NCBI RefSeq assembly: GCF_002100115.1
Contig: NZ_ANBM01000003.1
Location: 1-64,000 of the forward strand
Reading direction: 5' to 3'
DNA: 64,000 nucleotides
Origin: Anaerovibrio sp. JC8
Lineage (GTDB): Bacteria > Bacillota > Negativicutes > Selenomonadales > Selenomonadaceae
Shown here one piece after another: positions 44,315 through 53,689 of the stretch (the stretch's first letter is position 1; every line of letters starts with the position of its first letter). The position numbers were made by a program, and so were the translations under genes. The notes beneath the pieces were generated by a model. It ran no database searches and was not told the DNA's origin. It worked only from the letters and a program-made list of their open reading frames with translations.

Positions 44315-44944
44315 TTACCCCTTCAATTTTTTCATAACGCTGGTGTCTGTAGTCATAAAGGACAGACGCATTCTGGAGGTGAGAATAACCAATACCACCA
44401 CAGCAATTAAAACATCAAGGAAAACGCCCAGCTCCACTACCAGTGGCAGTCCCTCGGTCATGAGAAGGCCCAGGAGATAGATGCCATTTTCCAAGGTAAT
44501 AAGACCGCAAATCTGAATTATGGCACGCTTACGCAGAACCATCAGTGAAAGACCGGTCATAATCATCAAAATAGATGAGGCCACAATATCACGGCCGACA
44601 GCCCCGGGCATGAGACGCTCCACTAGGGCATAGCCCATTACCAAAAACAGGGCCGCCGCCATGGTGGAATAGTTTACATTACTTGCAGACACAATCTCCC
44701 GCTCGTTTTTCAGCTTCTTTACCAGACGATAGATTGCCCCCGGAATAAAGATAACCTTTACTATAAGGGTCAGCACCCCCGGCATAACCGCGTGAATATC
44801 ATTGCCATGGGAAAAGCCCAGCACAAAGCAGGCAATGGCAATGATTACTGACTGGCTGGCCAGACAGATAACGGCCCGTTTCAAATCCGTAACCCTTGTC
44901 TGCAGGAAAACCACAAGAACTAAGAATACAACCAAATAATCCAT
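44315..44944 (-). CDS. hyfE: Hydrogenase-4 membrane subunit E-like
   Basis: A 209-residue, about six-segment membrane protein with NuoK-like organisation. Hydrophobic segments begin MDYLVVFLVLVVFL and include VICLASQSVIIAIACFVLGF; acidic residues lie within ITLENGIYLLGLLMTEGL, as in HyfE. Expected to be part of the membrane arm between the B/F subunits and HyfC. GGGAGG lies upstream of the ATG. Confidence 0.85.
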   Translation of the reverse strand: MDYLVVFLVLVVFLQTRVTDLKRAVICLASQSVIIAIACFVLGFSHGNDIHAVMPGVLTLIVKVIFIPGAIYRLVKKLKNEREIVSASNVNYSTMAAALFLVMGYALVERLMPGAVGRDIVASSILMIMTGLSLMVLRKRAIIQICGLITLENGIYLLGLLMTEGLPLVVELGVFLDVLIAVVVLVILTSRMRLSFMTTDTSVMKKLKG

Positions 44945-44959
44945 ATTTCTGTGACCTCC

Positions 44960-45844
44960 CTACTCTGCAATAATAGCCAGCAACAGCAGAACTATTGCGG
45001 CGCCAAGATATACACGAACCTTAAAGAGGCGCATCTTGTTATTGAGGGTTTCCACAATACCTATAAGAATGGCACCCAAAAGAACCTTCAGGGCCAGAGG
45101 GATTTCCACCGGCACATAAAGAGCCCCAAATAAAGTCAAAAACACTACGATTTTAAGATAGCTGCCCAAATGAATCAGTGACAGCAGCTTGCCGGAATAC
45201 TCCAGAGTCATGCACTCATGGATCATGGTGAGCTCCAAATGGGTATCCGGGTTGTCCACCGGCAGACGGCTGTTTTCCGCCAGCATGGTCAAAAAGAAGG
45301 CCACACATGCCAATACAGTGGACACAGTAAAGAAAGCCTCGTTATAATCAATAACCATGGCTGACAAGGTGGTGGAATGGTAACGGATGGAGTTAATGAG
45401 AATAGCCAGCATTACCGCAGGCTCCACCAAAACGGAAATATAGATTTCGCGGGAACCACCCATGCCACCAAAGGAAGTGGCTGCATCCATGGAGGACAGG
45501 GTCATAAAGAAGCGGCCCAAGGCCAGAATATACACGAAAATAAAGGCATCACCCATGCTGAACTGGCCCTGCAAAAAGCCCGGCACCATGGTAGCTGCCA
45601 TAAAGCTGGTCATGAAATACACCACCGGGGCCACCACGAAGATTATTCCCGTATATGGTGTCAGAATAGTGGCCTTTTTCCACCACTTGGCAATATCAAA
45701 ATACTCCTGAAAAATGCTGGCACCCTGACGCTTCTGCAGGCGGGCCTTAACCTTGTTGATAATACCGGCCACCAAAGGAGCAATCAACAGCAGCACAAAT
45801 CCCTGTACCAAGCTGAGGCCGATACTTGTCATCATATATTCCAT
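44960..45844 (-). CDS. hyfC: Hydrogenase-4 membrane subunit C-like (NuoH homologue)
   Basis: 294 residues, about eight membrane segments. Family signatures are GIINKVKARLQKRQGASIFQ at the N-terminus and MTLSSMDAATSFGGMGGSRE; ENSRLPVDNPDTHLELTMIH is the conserved NuoH-like loop. The subunit joins the hydrogenase module to the proton channel. Its ATG at 45844 overlaps the stop of the hyfB-like gene by one base; the run GGGGGG serves as ribosome site. Confidence 0.9.
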   Translation of the reverse strand: MEYMMTSIGLSLVQGFVLLLIAPLVAGIINKVKARLQKRQGASIFQEYFDIAKWWKKATILTPYTGIIFVVAPVVYFMTSFMAATMVPGFLQGQFSMGDAFIFVYILALGRFFMTLSSMDAATSFGGMGGSREIYISVLVEPAVMLAILINSIRYHSTTLSAMVIDYNEAFFTVSTVLACVAFFLTMLAENSRLPVDNPDTHLELTMIHECMTLEYSGKLLSLIHLGSYLKIVVFLTLFGALYVPVEIPLALKVLLGAILIGIVETLNNKMRLFKVRVYLGAAIVLLLLAIIAE

Positions 45845-47832
45845 TACAACAGTACCCCCCAAATCAATACAACAATCATGGCCACCATGGTGTAGCCGAT
45901 ATAAATGCTTACACTGCCCTCCTGAATCTTGTGGAAGGAGGAGGAAGAATTAATCATCATCTGCTGGATTGGCTTGTACAGCTTATCATTGAACAGATCC
46001 GGAATGGACAGCTCATAATGGAGCTTACGGCCAAAATAAGCATGCTCCTTCCGCAGATAGGTTGTGCGGCGCTTCGGATTTAAGATACCATCAAAGGCAC
46101 GGCGCAACGGCTTGCTGAAGCCGGTGGCAGAATACTGCTGACGGCTGGTAGGCACTGTACCGCAGTTCCAGGTTACATCCTTGGTCACAAAGGTACTGGA
46201 CCGATAAAGGGCCGCCACCATAAATACGCCGATGAGTACGAACACAATAAAGATAAGGGCTGGACTATAAAGGGCATAATGACCACTGCCACCCCAAATA
46301 ATACCGATAGGATTTCCCATAGGGGCAATTCCCGTACCGGATACCACCCGCTGCATGAGATTTACCAGATAATCCGGCATGAGGCCCACAAATACTATCA
46401 AAAAGGCCTCCATTCCCAAGCCAAGCAGCATGAAAAACGGCATTTCGTGGGCCTTCTCCACAATATGGGTACGGGCCCGGCCCAAAAAGGCAATACCATA
46501 CATACGAACAAAACAGCCCAAGGCTGTAGCACCAGTAAGACCCAGCAAAATAAAGGCGAATACCACCAACAGACGCATTTCCGGAGAACCGGCCTGCTGG
46601 GCCAGGGTTATATAGCTCTGCAAAGTGAGCCACTCCCCTACCAGACCGCTGGTAAAAGGCATAGATGCCAAGGCCATGGAGCCAATCAGGGTAAAGAGGG
46701 CTGTATAAGGCATTTTTCTGGCCAAACCGCCCATGTGCTCAATATTCTTGCTGCCGGTGGCGTGCATCACACAGCCGGCACTCATAAAGAGCAGGCCCTT
46801 CATAAAGCTATGGCTCACGGCATGAACCAGCACCGCCGTAAAGGCCACAACAGACAGCATCGGCATTCCCATGGAATAAAGCACCATGCCGCAGCCGAAG
46901 GCAGCAAAAATAATGCCCATATTCTCCACGGAGGAATAGGCCAAAATACGCTTCATATCCACTTCCATCACGGCATAGAGCACCCCGAGGAACGCAGAAA
47001 TCAAGCCCAAAAGCATCACCAAAAGGCCATACCAGAACACATCCATACCGATGAACTGGAAGGCAAAGCGGCCAAAGCCGTACACTGCCACCTTCAGCAT
47101 AACACCACTCATCAAGGCAGACACATGGCTTGGAGCTGCCGGATGGGCATTTGGAAGCCAAATATGCAGCGGCATAAGGCCGGACTTCAAGGCAAAGCCC
47201 GCAAAGGCAAAGAGGAAGGCCGCATCCTTCATATAGCCTGTCAGATTATTTCTGGCCATATCCACAAAGGAGAAGCTCTCCGCTGTGCTGGCCACCAGAT
47301 AAAAGGCCACCATAATTGCCGCCGTACCGATATGGGTCATAACCATATACTGATAGGCCGCGCTGACAGTCTTTTTCTTCTCCGACTCATGGTATACCAG
47401 CATAAAGGACACCAGAGCCATAACCTCCCAGGAAATAATGAAGGTAAAGGCATCCCCGGAAATAAGCACCAAAACAATTGACAGCAGGAACAAATTCCAA
47501 AGACCGCTCAGGGCCCGAATCCTGCTGCCAATATATCCCTTACCATAATCAATGGCATACAGGCTGATAATCACTCCAGCCACGCCAGTCAACAAAAGAA
47601 AAGCTCCGCTCCAGCCATCGGCCTGGAGGGTATAGCTACCCCATGCCAGGTCGATCAGCCAATTGTTGTCAGTGGTCAAAAGGTATCTCAGGGTAGAGAA
47701 TACCACCAGACCACTGGCAACAACAGAGCAAAGCATACCAAAATAATGTGCCCCCAGCTCAGCCTTTTTCGGCCAAATCAGAGTCACGGTTCCCAACAGA
47801 TACACCAGAAGGGAAATTATCATAAAATCCAT
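45844..47832 (-). CDS. hyfB: Hydrogenase-4 membrane subunit B-like (NuoL-type)
   Basis: A 662-residue antiporter-like subunit, close to E. coli HyfB in length. Features include FIISWEVMALVSFMLVYHES, FALKSGLMPLHIWLPNAHPA and APSHVSALMSGVMLKVAVYG. EVDMKRILAYSSVENMGIIF is also clear, and the C-terminus carries an extra membrane segment. There is no separate HyfD-like or HyfA-like gene in the cluster. First hydrogenase gene, 15 bases after dsdA. Confidence 0.9.
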   Translation of the reverse strand: MDFMIISLLVYLLGTVTLIWPKKAELGAHYFGMLCSVVASGLVVFSTLRYLLTTDNNWLIDLAWGSYTLQADGWSGAFLLLTGVAGVIISLYAIDYGKGYIGSRIRALSGLWNLFLLSIVLVLISGDAFTFIISWEVMALVSFMLVYHESEKKKTVSAAYQYMVMTHIGTAAIMVAFYLVASTAESFSFVDMARNNLTGYMKDAAFLFAFAGFALKSGLMPLHIWLPNAHPAAPSHVSALMSGVMLKVAVYGFGRFAFQFIGMDVFWYGLLVMLLGLISAFLGVLYAVMEVDMKRILAYSSVENMGIIFAAFGCGMVLYSMGMPMLSVVAFTAVLVHAVSHSFMKGLLFMSAGCVMHATGSKNIEHMGGLARKMPYTALFTLIGSMALASMPFTSGLVGEWLTLQSYITLAQQAGSPEMRLLVVFAFILLGLTGATALGCFVRMYGIAFLGRARTHIVEKAHEMPFFMLLGLGMEAFLIVFVGLMPDYLVNLMQRVVSGTGIAPMGNPIGIIWGGSGHYALYSPALIFIVFVLIGVFMVAALYRSSTFVTKDVTWNCGTVPTSRQQYSATGFSKPLRRAFDGILNPKRRTTYLRKEHAYFGRKLHYELSIPDLFNDKLYKPIQQMMINSSSSFHKIQEGSVSIYIGYTMVAMIVVLIWGVLL

Positions 47833-47847
47833 TTTTTCAGCTCCAAA

Positions 47848-49188
47848 TCAAACTTTTTTCGTCAAAAGTTCCTGACGGACATTTTCCGGCACCAGACCAC
47901 CGCCTGTTGCCCAAATTATATGGGTTGCATTTTCCATGTAACGGTTCATATTATTATCCTCCAAATAATCAGCCATTTCCTTGGAATGGCCCCAGCATAC
48001 AGGACCATGAATGGCCGCACATGAGCTTGGCTCAATGAAGGTTTTCTCCGACTCCCACAGAATACGCAAATAATCAAACAACCTCTTATCCTTGACAGTA
48101 AGGATTCCGGAAAGGAATGGCTTTATAAAATCCCCGATAATGGCGGAAGGTCTGCCCACTGCCAGACCATCAGCATGGGTTTTTCCGGAAAGGCCCACAT
48201 CCTGCACAGTAATATTATTGTACAGTCCTGTTACCATGCCCAAAAGCATGCAAGGTGCCTGGGTTGGCTCCACAAAGAAGCAGTGTACATGGTCTCCCAA
48301 GAATTGACGGAGGCCAAAGGTAATACCGCCTGGGGTACTGCCCACACCACATGGAATATATACAAATAAAGGATGTTCTTTGTCGACTACAATCCCCTGC
48401 TGTCTCAGCTGCTTCTTCAATCTCTTGCCTGCGACAGCGTAGCCCAAAAACATTTCTTTAGAATCTTCATCATCAACAAAATGGCTGTTGGCATCCACCA
48501 CTGATTCTGCCTTTGCCTTGGCAACTACCTCGCTGTAGTCACCGTCATATACCTTGACAATGACGCCTCTGTCCCGAAGCAACTCCTTTTTCCACTCAGC
48601 AGCTTCAGAAGTCATGTGAACGATGGTTTCATAGCCCAGGGCTTGTCCCATAAGGCCCACGCTAAGTCCAAGGTTGCCGGTGGAGCCTATATGCAGCTTT
48701 TTGGTACCAAAAAAGGCCTTGGCTGCCGGGCTGGCCAGCTTGCAATAGTCATCCTCAAAGCTGTCCAGTACACCATTCTCCACTGCAAGAGTTTCAGTAT
48801 ACTTCAATACCTCATATATACCGCCCCGGGACTTTACAGAGCCACCAATAGGAAGCTCACTGTCCATTTTCATATAGAGCTTTCCTGCCAGATTGGCACC
48901 TATTTTCTCCCTGTTCAGAGCCTTCCTCAGCTCCGGCACCTCAATAAGTGGAGATTCAATCATTCCCTTGGCCTCAACAGTCTCAGGGAAGGCCATTTTA
49001 ATAAATGGCGCAAAGCGTCTCAATCTTGCCTCTGCGGAATCAATATCCGACAGGGTAAGCATTGAACGTATAATTGCATCATTGTTAGGCAGCTTGGAGT
49101 GATTTATCCAATTTACCTCAATGGCATTTTTTATATCTGTAAACAAAATCTCACGTTTTTCCAGTGAGGAAAGGCTATCCAGTTCCAT
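47848..49188 (-). CDS. dsdA: D-serine ammonia-lyase
   Basis: 446-residue PLP enzyme of normal DsdA length. The PLP lysine is K119 in PIGGSVKSRGGIYEVL, and the phosphate-binding glycine loop is HIGSTGNLGLSVGLMG. SSCAAIHGP and IIWATGGGLVPE near the end are typical. It deaminates D-serine to pyruvate and ammonia. AGAGGATG precedes the ATG. It lies 15 bases upstream of the hydrogenase genes with no terminator between, so it is probably co-transcribed with them, an unusual pairing. No dsdC or dsdX is adjacent. Confidence 0.95.
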   Translation of the reverse strand: MELDSLSSLEKREILFTDIKNAIEVNWINHSKLPNNDAIIRSMLTLSDIDSAEARLRRFAPFIKMAFPETVEAKGMIESPLIEVPELRKALNREKIGANLAGKLYMKMDSELPIGGSVKSRGGIYEVLKYTETLAVENGVLDSFEDDYCKLASPAAKAFFGTKKLHIGSTGNLGLSVGLMGQALGYETIVHMTSEAAEWKKELLRDRGVIVKVYDGDYSEVVAKAKAESVVDANSHFVDDEDSKEMFLGYAVAGKRLKKQLRQQGIVVDKEHPLFVYIPCGVGSTPGGITFGLRQFLGDHVHCFFVEPTQAPCMLLGMVTGLYNNITVQDVGLSGKTHADGLAVGRPSAIIGDFIKPFLSGILTVKDKRLFDYLRILWESEKTFIEPSSCAAIHGPVCWGHSKEMADYLEDNNMNRYMENATHIIWATGGGLVPENVRQELLTKKV

Positions 49189-49323
49189 GTTTTACAACAT
49201 CCTCTCCATAGAATTACAGCCCTTGTACATTCTTTTTTGCATGACAAAAAAACGCGGTACAAAAACCACATTAGTATTATACTCATTTAGCTATCCCAGT
49301 TCAACAATTAAAGCGACAAATAA

Positions 49324-49371
49324 AAAATAAAAGGCTGCCTGCCTGATGAATAAATCATCCGGCAGACAGCC
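49324..49371 (-). terminator. Terminator of the secreted HAD phosphatase gene
   Basis: Long imperfect stem (arms 49333-49348 and 49355-49371, GGCTG-CTGCC core) followed on the minus strand by TTTTATTTTTTA, about 40 bases past the gene. Confidence 0.85.
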
Positions 49372-49411
49372 CTATGTGTTTTAATGATGGGTTCTTCTTT
49401 TTATCAGAAGA

Positions 49412-50551
49412 TTATTTGGTGAAACCCTTATCAGTGAAGAAGCTCTGGGAACCCTTCTTCTCTACATTGTAACCATAGATGGTCTTCCAATCCTTAGCCA
49501 TGGAGATTGGAGTGATACCATACTTCTCGCAGAATGCCTTGAACTTGTCGCCCTTAGCCTGAGTACCCCAGTCACGAGTGCTATCATCGCAGCATACGCC
49601 CATAGCGAAGCTCTTATACTTAGGGTTAGCAAGTGCATAGTTCAGCATGGAACCATCGGAAGTGGAGTTGCCAAGTGCGATAACTGGATGGATACCGATT
49701 TCCTTAGCGATGTTCTGAACCTTACCAGCCTTGTTATCAGTGAACTGGAATGGACCACGCATTACCTTGTCCTTAGCGCCATCCTCGTTGAAGAGGAAGT
49801 ACTGGGAACCAGCCCATCCCTGGCGCTCGATTACTGGCAAGCTGTCAGTACCGATTACATGGTCAGGAAGAATGGAAGGAATTGGAGCCTTCAGAGCCTG
49901 ACGAACCAGCTGACGGTCAGTACCGGTTACAACATAGAAGTTGAAGCCGTTGTTCTGGAGATAAGTAATAACCTCTACCATTGGCAGATAATAAGCCTCT
50001 GCGAAGGTGCAGTTGGTAAGGCCCTCAAGTGGAGCATTGGAGAAGAAGTTATCAACATACTTGTTGAACTCATCAATGCTCATGCCCTCGAAAGCATAAG
50101 ACTGAGCGCGGTCTTCGCCTTCATCCTGGTCGGCGGAGATCTTCTGAGCCTTAGCAGCCTTCAGCAGCTCCTGAGCGTAAGCCTTCTCAGTGTCGGTTGG
50201 CTGATAAGTAGGATCATTGAAGATACGATGGAAATACAGATACCACTCGGAATAAGTAGGTGCCAGCTCGCCGTAGAAAGTACCATCCATATCAGATACG
50301 CATACACGGTCTTTTACAGGAATAAAGTTAGGGCTGTTAGGATTGGTTACATCCTCAACATAAGCCTTCAAAGCCTTGAAGGATGCAGAATCCTGATTCC
50401 AATACTGGAAGTTGGAGCCGGACTTGTTAACATTAATCTGAGCGATTTCCTGTACGGAAGCTGCCTCAGTAGTAGCCATGTCTGCCCCTACAGCACCAAA
50501 AGCCAGACCCAGAGCGATTAATGCGGATGCCATTTTCTTACTTGTTTTCAT
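49412..50551 (-). CDS. Secreted HAD-superfamily phosphatase
   Basis: 379 residues. A signal peptide is clear: KTSKK, the hydrophobic core SALIALGLAFGAVGA and cleavage near EAAS (residue 32). HAD motif I is D87 and D89 in CVSDMDGTFYGE, motif II is VVTGTDR, and motif IV is ALGNSTSDGSML. It resembles extracytoplasmic phosphoserine phosphatase-like or acid phosphatase enzymes. AAAGGGG precedes the ATG at 50551; a longer frame begins outside any site. Tandem 11-base repeats lie upstream of the gene, possibly a phosphate-control box. Confidence 0.85.
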   Translation of the reverse strand: MKTSKKMASALIALGLAFGAVGADMATTEAASVQEIAQINVNKSGSNFQYWNQDSASFKALKAYVEDVTNPNSPNFIPVKDRVCVSDMDGTFYGELAPTYSEWYLYFHRIFNDPTYQPTDTEKAYAQELLKAAKAQKISADQDEGEDRAQSYAFEGMSIDEFNKYVDNFFSNAPLEGLTNCTFAEAYYLPMVEVITYLQNNGFNFYVVTGTDRQLVRQALKAPIPSILPDHVIGTDSLPVIERQGWAGSQYFLFNEDGAKDKVMRGPFQFTDNKAGKVQNIAKEIGIHPVIALGNSTSDGSMLNYALANPKYKSFAMGVCCDDSTRDWGTQAKGDKFKAFCEKYGITPISMAKDWKTIYGYNVEKKGSQSFFTDKGFTK

Positions 50552-50676
50552 AAATAAATTTACCCCTTTCGTTTCACATGCGCACCCCTCGATGCACAAT
50601 ATTAAACATTAAGTGTTGTCCAGTTCATCCTGAACACGACTATATATTTCTCCATTTCAGTACAAATTCCTGCTAA

Positions 50677-50698
50677 AAATTAGAAAAAAATTAGAAAA
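50677..50698 (-). promoter_or_regulatory. Tandem 11-base direct repeat, possible Pho-type box
   Basis: On the minus strand TTTTCTAATTT occurs twice back to back, about 126 bases before the secreted phosphatase start. An 11-base period is that of PhoB/PhoP binding repeats. The AT-rich sequence matches the known boxes only loosely. The rest of the 275-base gap holds a terminator and the gene leader. Confidence 0.35.
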
Positions 50699-50751
50699 AT
50701 GTAAAAGAGGGGCTATTTACCTATAAGCATAAGAAAACAACCGGTACTAAA

Positions 50752-50789
50752 AATAAATGAACCCATCTCATTTACAGGAGATGGGTTCA
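50752..50789. terminator. Terminator after fruA
   Basis: A perfect 12-bp stem TGAACCCATCTC / GAGATGGGTTCA with an 8-base loop; T-rich tracts follow on both strands, and it lies 38 bases past the fruA stop. Confidence 0.88.
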
Positions 50790-50826
50790 CTATTTTTATA
50801 TGGTATAACAGCTACCAGATATTAGT

Positions 50827-52713
50827 TTAATTTTTCAGAGGTCTCTTCAGAACTGACATCACAATGCAGCCTACAATTGAGCCAATGATGATAGCAGCAA
50901 TGTACATGCCGGCATTGCCGATGGTAGGTATTACGAAGACACCGCCATGAGGTGCCTGGAGAGTGCAGCTGAAGGCCATGGACAGTGCACCGGCAGTAGC
51001 CGCACCGATAAATACTGAAGGAATTACCCGCAGTGGATCACTGGCAGCAAAAGGAATGGCACCTTCAGTAATGAAGGACATACCCATAATGTAGTTGGTG
51101 ATACCTGCTTTCCGTTCGCTTTCAGTAAAACGATTGGAGAAAATGGTAGTACACAGGGCAATGGCAAGAGGCGGTACCATACCACCGGCCATAACGGCAG
51201 CCATAACATGATATTCACCGGAGGCCAACAGCCCTGTTCCGGTAACATAGGCAGCCTTGTTGATTGGACCACCCATATCGATAGCCATCATGCCACCCAT
51301 AACAACACCCAAGAGGATACGGGCATTTGGATCCATGTTTTTCAGGGCATCCACCATCCAGGTGTTAATGGCACTAACCGGCGGAGCAATGATAAACATG
51401 CTGATTACGCCGATAATGAGAATACCAAATAAAGGATACAGAAGAACAGGCTTGATACCCTCCAGAGATTCCGGCAAAGCGGCGAATACCTTCTTCAGGA
51501 AGTTTACACTGTAGCCTGCCACAAAGCCTGCCAACAATGCACCCAGAAAACCGGAGCCGGTAGTGCCGGCCAGGGCACCGCCCACAAAGCCTACGGCCAA
51601 GCCTGGACGGTCTGCAATGGACATGGCAATAAATCCGGAAAGAATAGGCAGCATAAAGCCGAAGGAAGCACCGCCGATATCCTTAAGGAATTTCGCCAAC
51701 GGCGTATTGGAACCGAAGTTGCCTGGATCTATGGAATAATCATCAAAGAGGAAGGCCAGGGCAATAAGAATACCACCGCCAACAACGAACGGGAGCATAT
51801 GGCTTACGCCGTTCATCAGATGCTTGTAAATCTGACGGCCAATGCTTTCGCCCTGTACATCAGCGGCACCCTCTGTTCCTTCGGCACCACTGGCATGATA
51901 AATCGGGGTCTTGCCGGACAAAGCACGGTCAAGGAGCTCATCAGCCTTGTTGATACCATCGGAAACCTTGGCAATAATCACAGGCTTTCCATCAAAACGT
52001 GACATGGCCACATTCTTGTCGGCAGCCACGATGATGGCATCAGCCTTTCTGATTTCCTTTGCCGTCAGCACATTCTTGGCACCGCTGGAGCCGTTGGTCT
52101 CAACCTTAATGGAAATGCCACGCTTTTTGGCATGCTGTTCCAGGCTTTCTGCCGCCATAAAGGTATGGGCAATACCCGTAGGACACGCGGTAACCGCCAA
52201 AATCTGAATGTAATCGGAAGTAGGAGCCGTTACCCCATCTGAAGAAACGACACACTTGTTATCTTCCTTTTCATCTATGATGCGTATAAAATCTTCTTTG
52301 GTTTTGGCAGCCAGCAGGGCATCCTTGAAATCGGAATCCATAAGCATGGCAGCCAGCTTGGATAAAATTTCCAGGTGTGCATCGTAGGCCGCTTCCGGTG
52401 CAGCAATCATGAAGAACAGACGGCTTGGTTCTCCATCCTCAGAGTCAAAATCCACCCCGTCTGGCACTGTCATGGCAGCCAGGCCGGCTGTCTTTACTCC
52501 GGTGCTCTTGGCATGTGGTGTTGCTATGCCCTCTCCCAAACCAGTGGAGCTGGAGGCTTCACGGGCAAGCACGTCCTTCACATACTGAGCCTTGTCGGAC
52601 AGGTTGCCACCGGCCTCCATAAGGTCGGCCAGCTGATTGATGGCGGCATTTTTATCCGCCGGCTGTGCTCCCAATACTATGCTCTCGTTCTTGAGCATTT
52701 CGGTAATACGCAT
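50827..52713 (-). CDS. fruA: PTS fructose-specific transporter IIABC
   Basis: 628 residues in the order IIA-IIB-IIC. IIA (1-150) has phospho-His H67 in IATPHAKS. IIB (about 168-265) has phospho-Cys C177 in VTACPTGIAHTFMAAE. IIC (about 295-628) has the long hydrophobic domain with PFVVGGGILIALAFLFDD and AIDMGGPINKAAYVTG. It imports fructose as fructose-1-phosphate using phosphate from HPr. Third gene of fruR-fruK-fruA, 63 bases after fruK. No HPr-like domain is fused. Confidence 0.95.
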   Translation of the reverse strand: MRITEMLKNESIVLGAQPADKNAAINQLADLMEAGGNLSDKAQYVKDVLAREASSSTGLGEGIATPHAKSTGVKTAGLAAMTVPDGVDFDSEDGEPSRLFFMIAAPEAAYDAHLEILSKLAAMLMDSDFKDALLAAKTKEDFIRIIDEKEDNKCVVSSDGVTAPTSDYIQILAVTACPTGIAHTFMAAESLEQHAKKRGISIKVETNGSSGAKNVLTAKEIRKADAIIVAADKNVAMSRFDGKPVIIAKVSDGINKADELLDRALSGKTPIYHASGAEGTEGAADVQGESIGRQIYKHLMNGVSHMLPFVVGGGILIALAFLFDDYSIDPGNFGSNTPLAKFLKDIGGASFGFMLPILSGFIAMSIADRPGLAVGFVGGALAGTTGSGFLGALLAGFVAGYSVNFLKKVFAALPESLEGIKPVLLYPLFGILIIGVISMFIIAPPVSAINTWMVDALKNMDPNARILLGVVMGGMMAIDMGGPINKAAYVTGTGLLASGEYHVMAAVMAGGMVPPLAIALCTTIFSNRFTESERKAGITNYIMGMSFITEGAIPFAASDPLRVIPSVFIGAATAGALSMAFSCTLQAPHGGVFVIPTIGNAGMYIAAIIIGSIVGCIVMSVLKRPLKN

Positions 52714-52776
52714 AATTTTCTCTCCCCTTACAAAAATTATATAAATGAATGTTATATAGATATTGCCTACTGGCGA

Positions 52777-53685
52777 TTACGCAATACTTTTTAAAAGCTC
52801 CTCTACTTCCGGCCGCGTAGCCAGATTTTCGCTGAAGGCCGAAGCCGACCCGGTGGCCACTCCCATGCGGAAAGCCCGTTCAAAGTCGCCGCCTGATTCC
52901 ATGAAGCCTGTGATAAACCCGGCCACCATGGAGTCCCCTGCCCCCACGGAGTTCACCAGGGTCCCCTTTGGAGCCGGACACCTATAGGCTTCTCCCGCCG
53001 CTGTCAGGAGAATGGCTCCATCCCCAGCCATGGATACCAGAACATTTTGTGCTCCCTTTTCCTGCAGCTTTCTGGCGTAGGTAATTATTTCTTCATGGCT
53101 GGTAAGCTTCACACCGAACATATCCCCCAGTTCGTGATTGTTGGGCTTAATCAGGAAAGGACCATATTGCAGAACATTCAGAAGAAGCTTCTTTTCCGCA
53201 TCAACAACTATGCGGATGTCCTTGTCCTCCAGCCGTGCCATGATACGCTGATAAATGTCATCCGGCAGGGTTTTGGGAATGGAGCCGGCCAGTACCAGGG
53301 TATCTCCTGCCACCAGCTTATCCAGCTTTGAAAAAAGCTCCCCCTGCTTTTTTTCGCTGATGTCCGGTCCCTGCCCGTTTATCTCTGTTTCCTTGTCGGC
53401 CTTAACCTTCACATTTATGCGGCTGAAGCCCTGCTCCAGCTGTACAAAATCGTTTTTGACCCCAAACTCCTGCAGCTGCCTCTTGATTTCCTCACCTGTA
53501 AAGCCAGCCACAAACCCCAGGGCAGTGCTGTCATGGCCAAGATTTTTCAGCACAATGGACACATTTATTCCCTTGCCGCCGCCTAAAACCTGCTCATAAT
53601 TCACCCGGTTGATTTCCCCGGCGGTAAAATGATCCAGACGCACATTATAATCCAGTGACGGATTAAAGGTTACGGTGTAAATCAT
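52777..53685 (-). CDS. fruK: 1-phosphofructokinase
   Basis: 302-residue PfkB-family kinase. N-terminal TVTFNPSLDYNVRL, GGGKGINVSIVLKNLG and the C-terminal anion hole NSVGAGDSMVAGFITGF with its catalytic Asp identify it. It phosphorylates fructose-1-phosphate to the 1,6-bisphosphate. Encoded between fruR (4 bases) and fruA, with AAGGAG before the ATG. Confidence 0.95.
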   Translation of the reverse strand: MIYTVTFNPSLDYNVRLDHFTAGEINRVNYEQVLGGGKGINVSIVLKNLGHDSTALGFVAGFTGEEIKRQLQEFGVKNDFVQLEQGFSRINVKVKADKETEINGQGPDISEKKQGELFSKLDKLVAGDTLVLAGSIPKTLPDDIYQRIMARLEDKDIRIVVDAEKKLLLNVLQYGPFLIKPNNHELGDMFGVKLTSHEEIITYARKLQEKGAQNVLVSMAGDGAILLTAAGEAYRCPAPKGTLVNSVGAGDSMVAGFITGFMESGGDFERAFRMGVATGSASAFSENLATRPEVEELLKSIA

Positions 53686-53689
53686 TCCC

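Noticed and set aside
46279-47481. 400-codon open frame on the plus strand opposite hyfB
   Set aside because: It is antisense to a clear NuoL-type gene, is rich in His/Gln/Lys without domain pattern, and lacks a ribosome site. It arises from the codon bias of the real gene.
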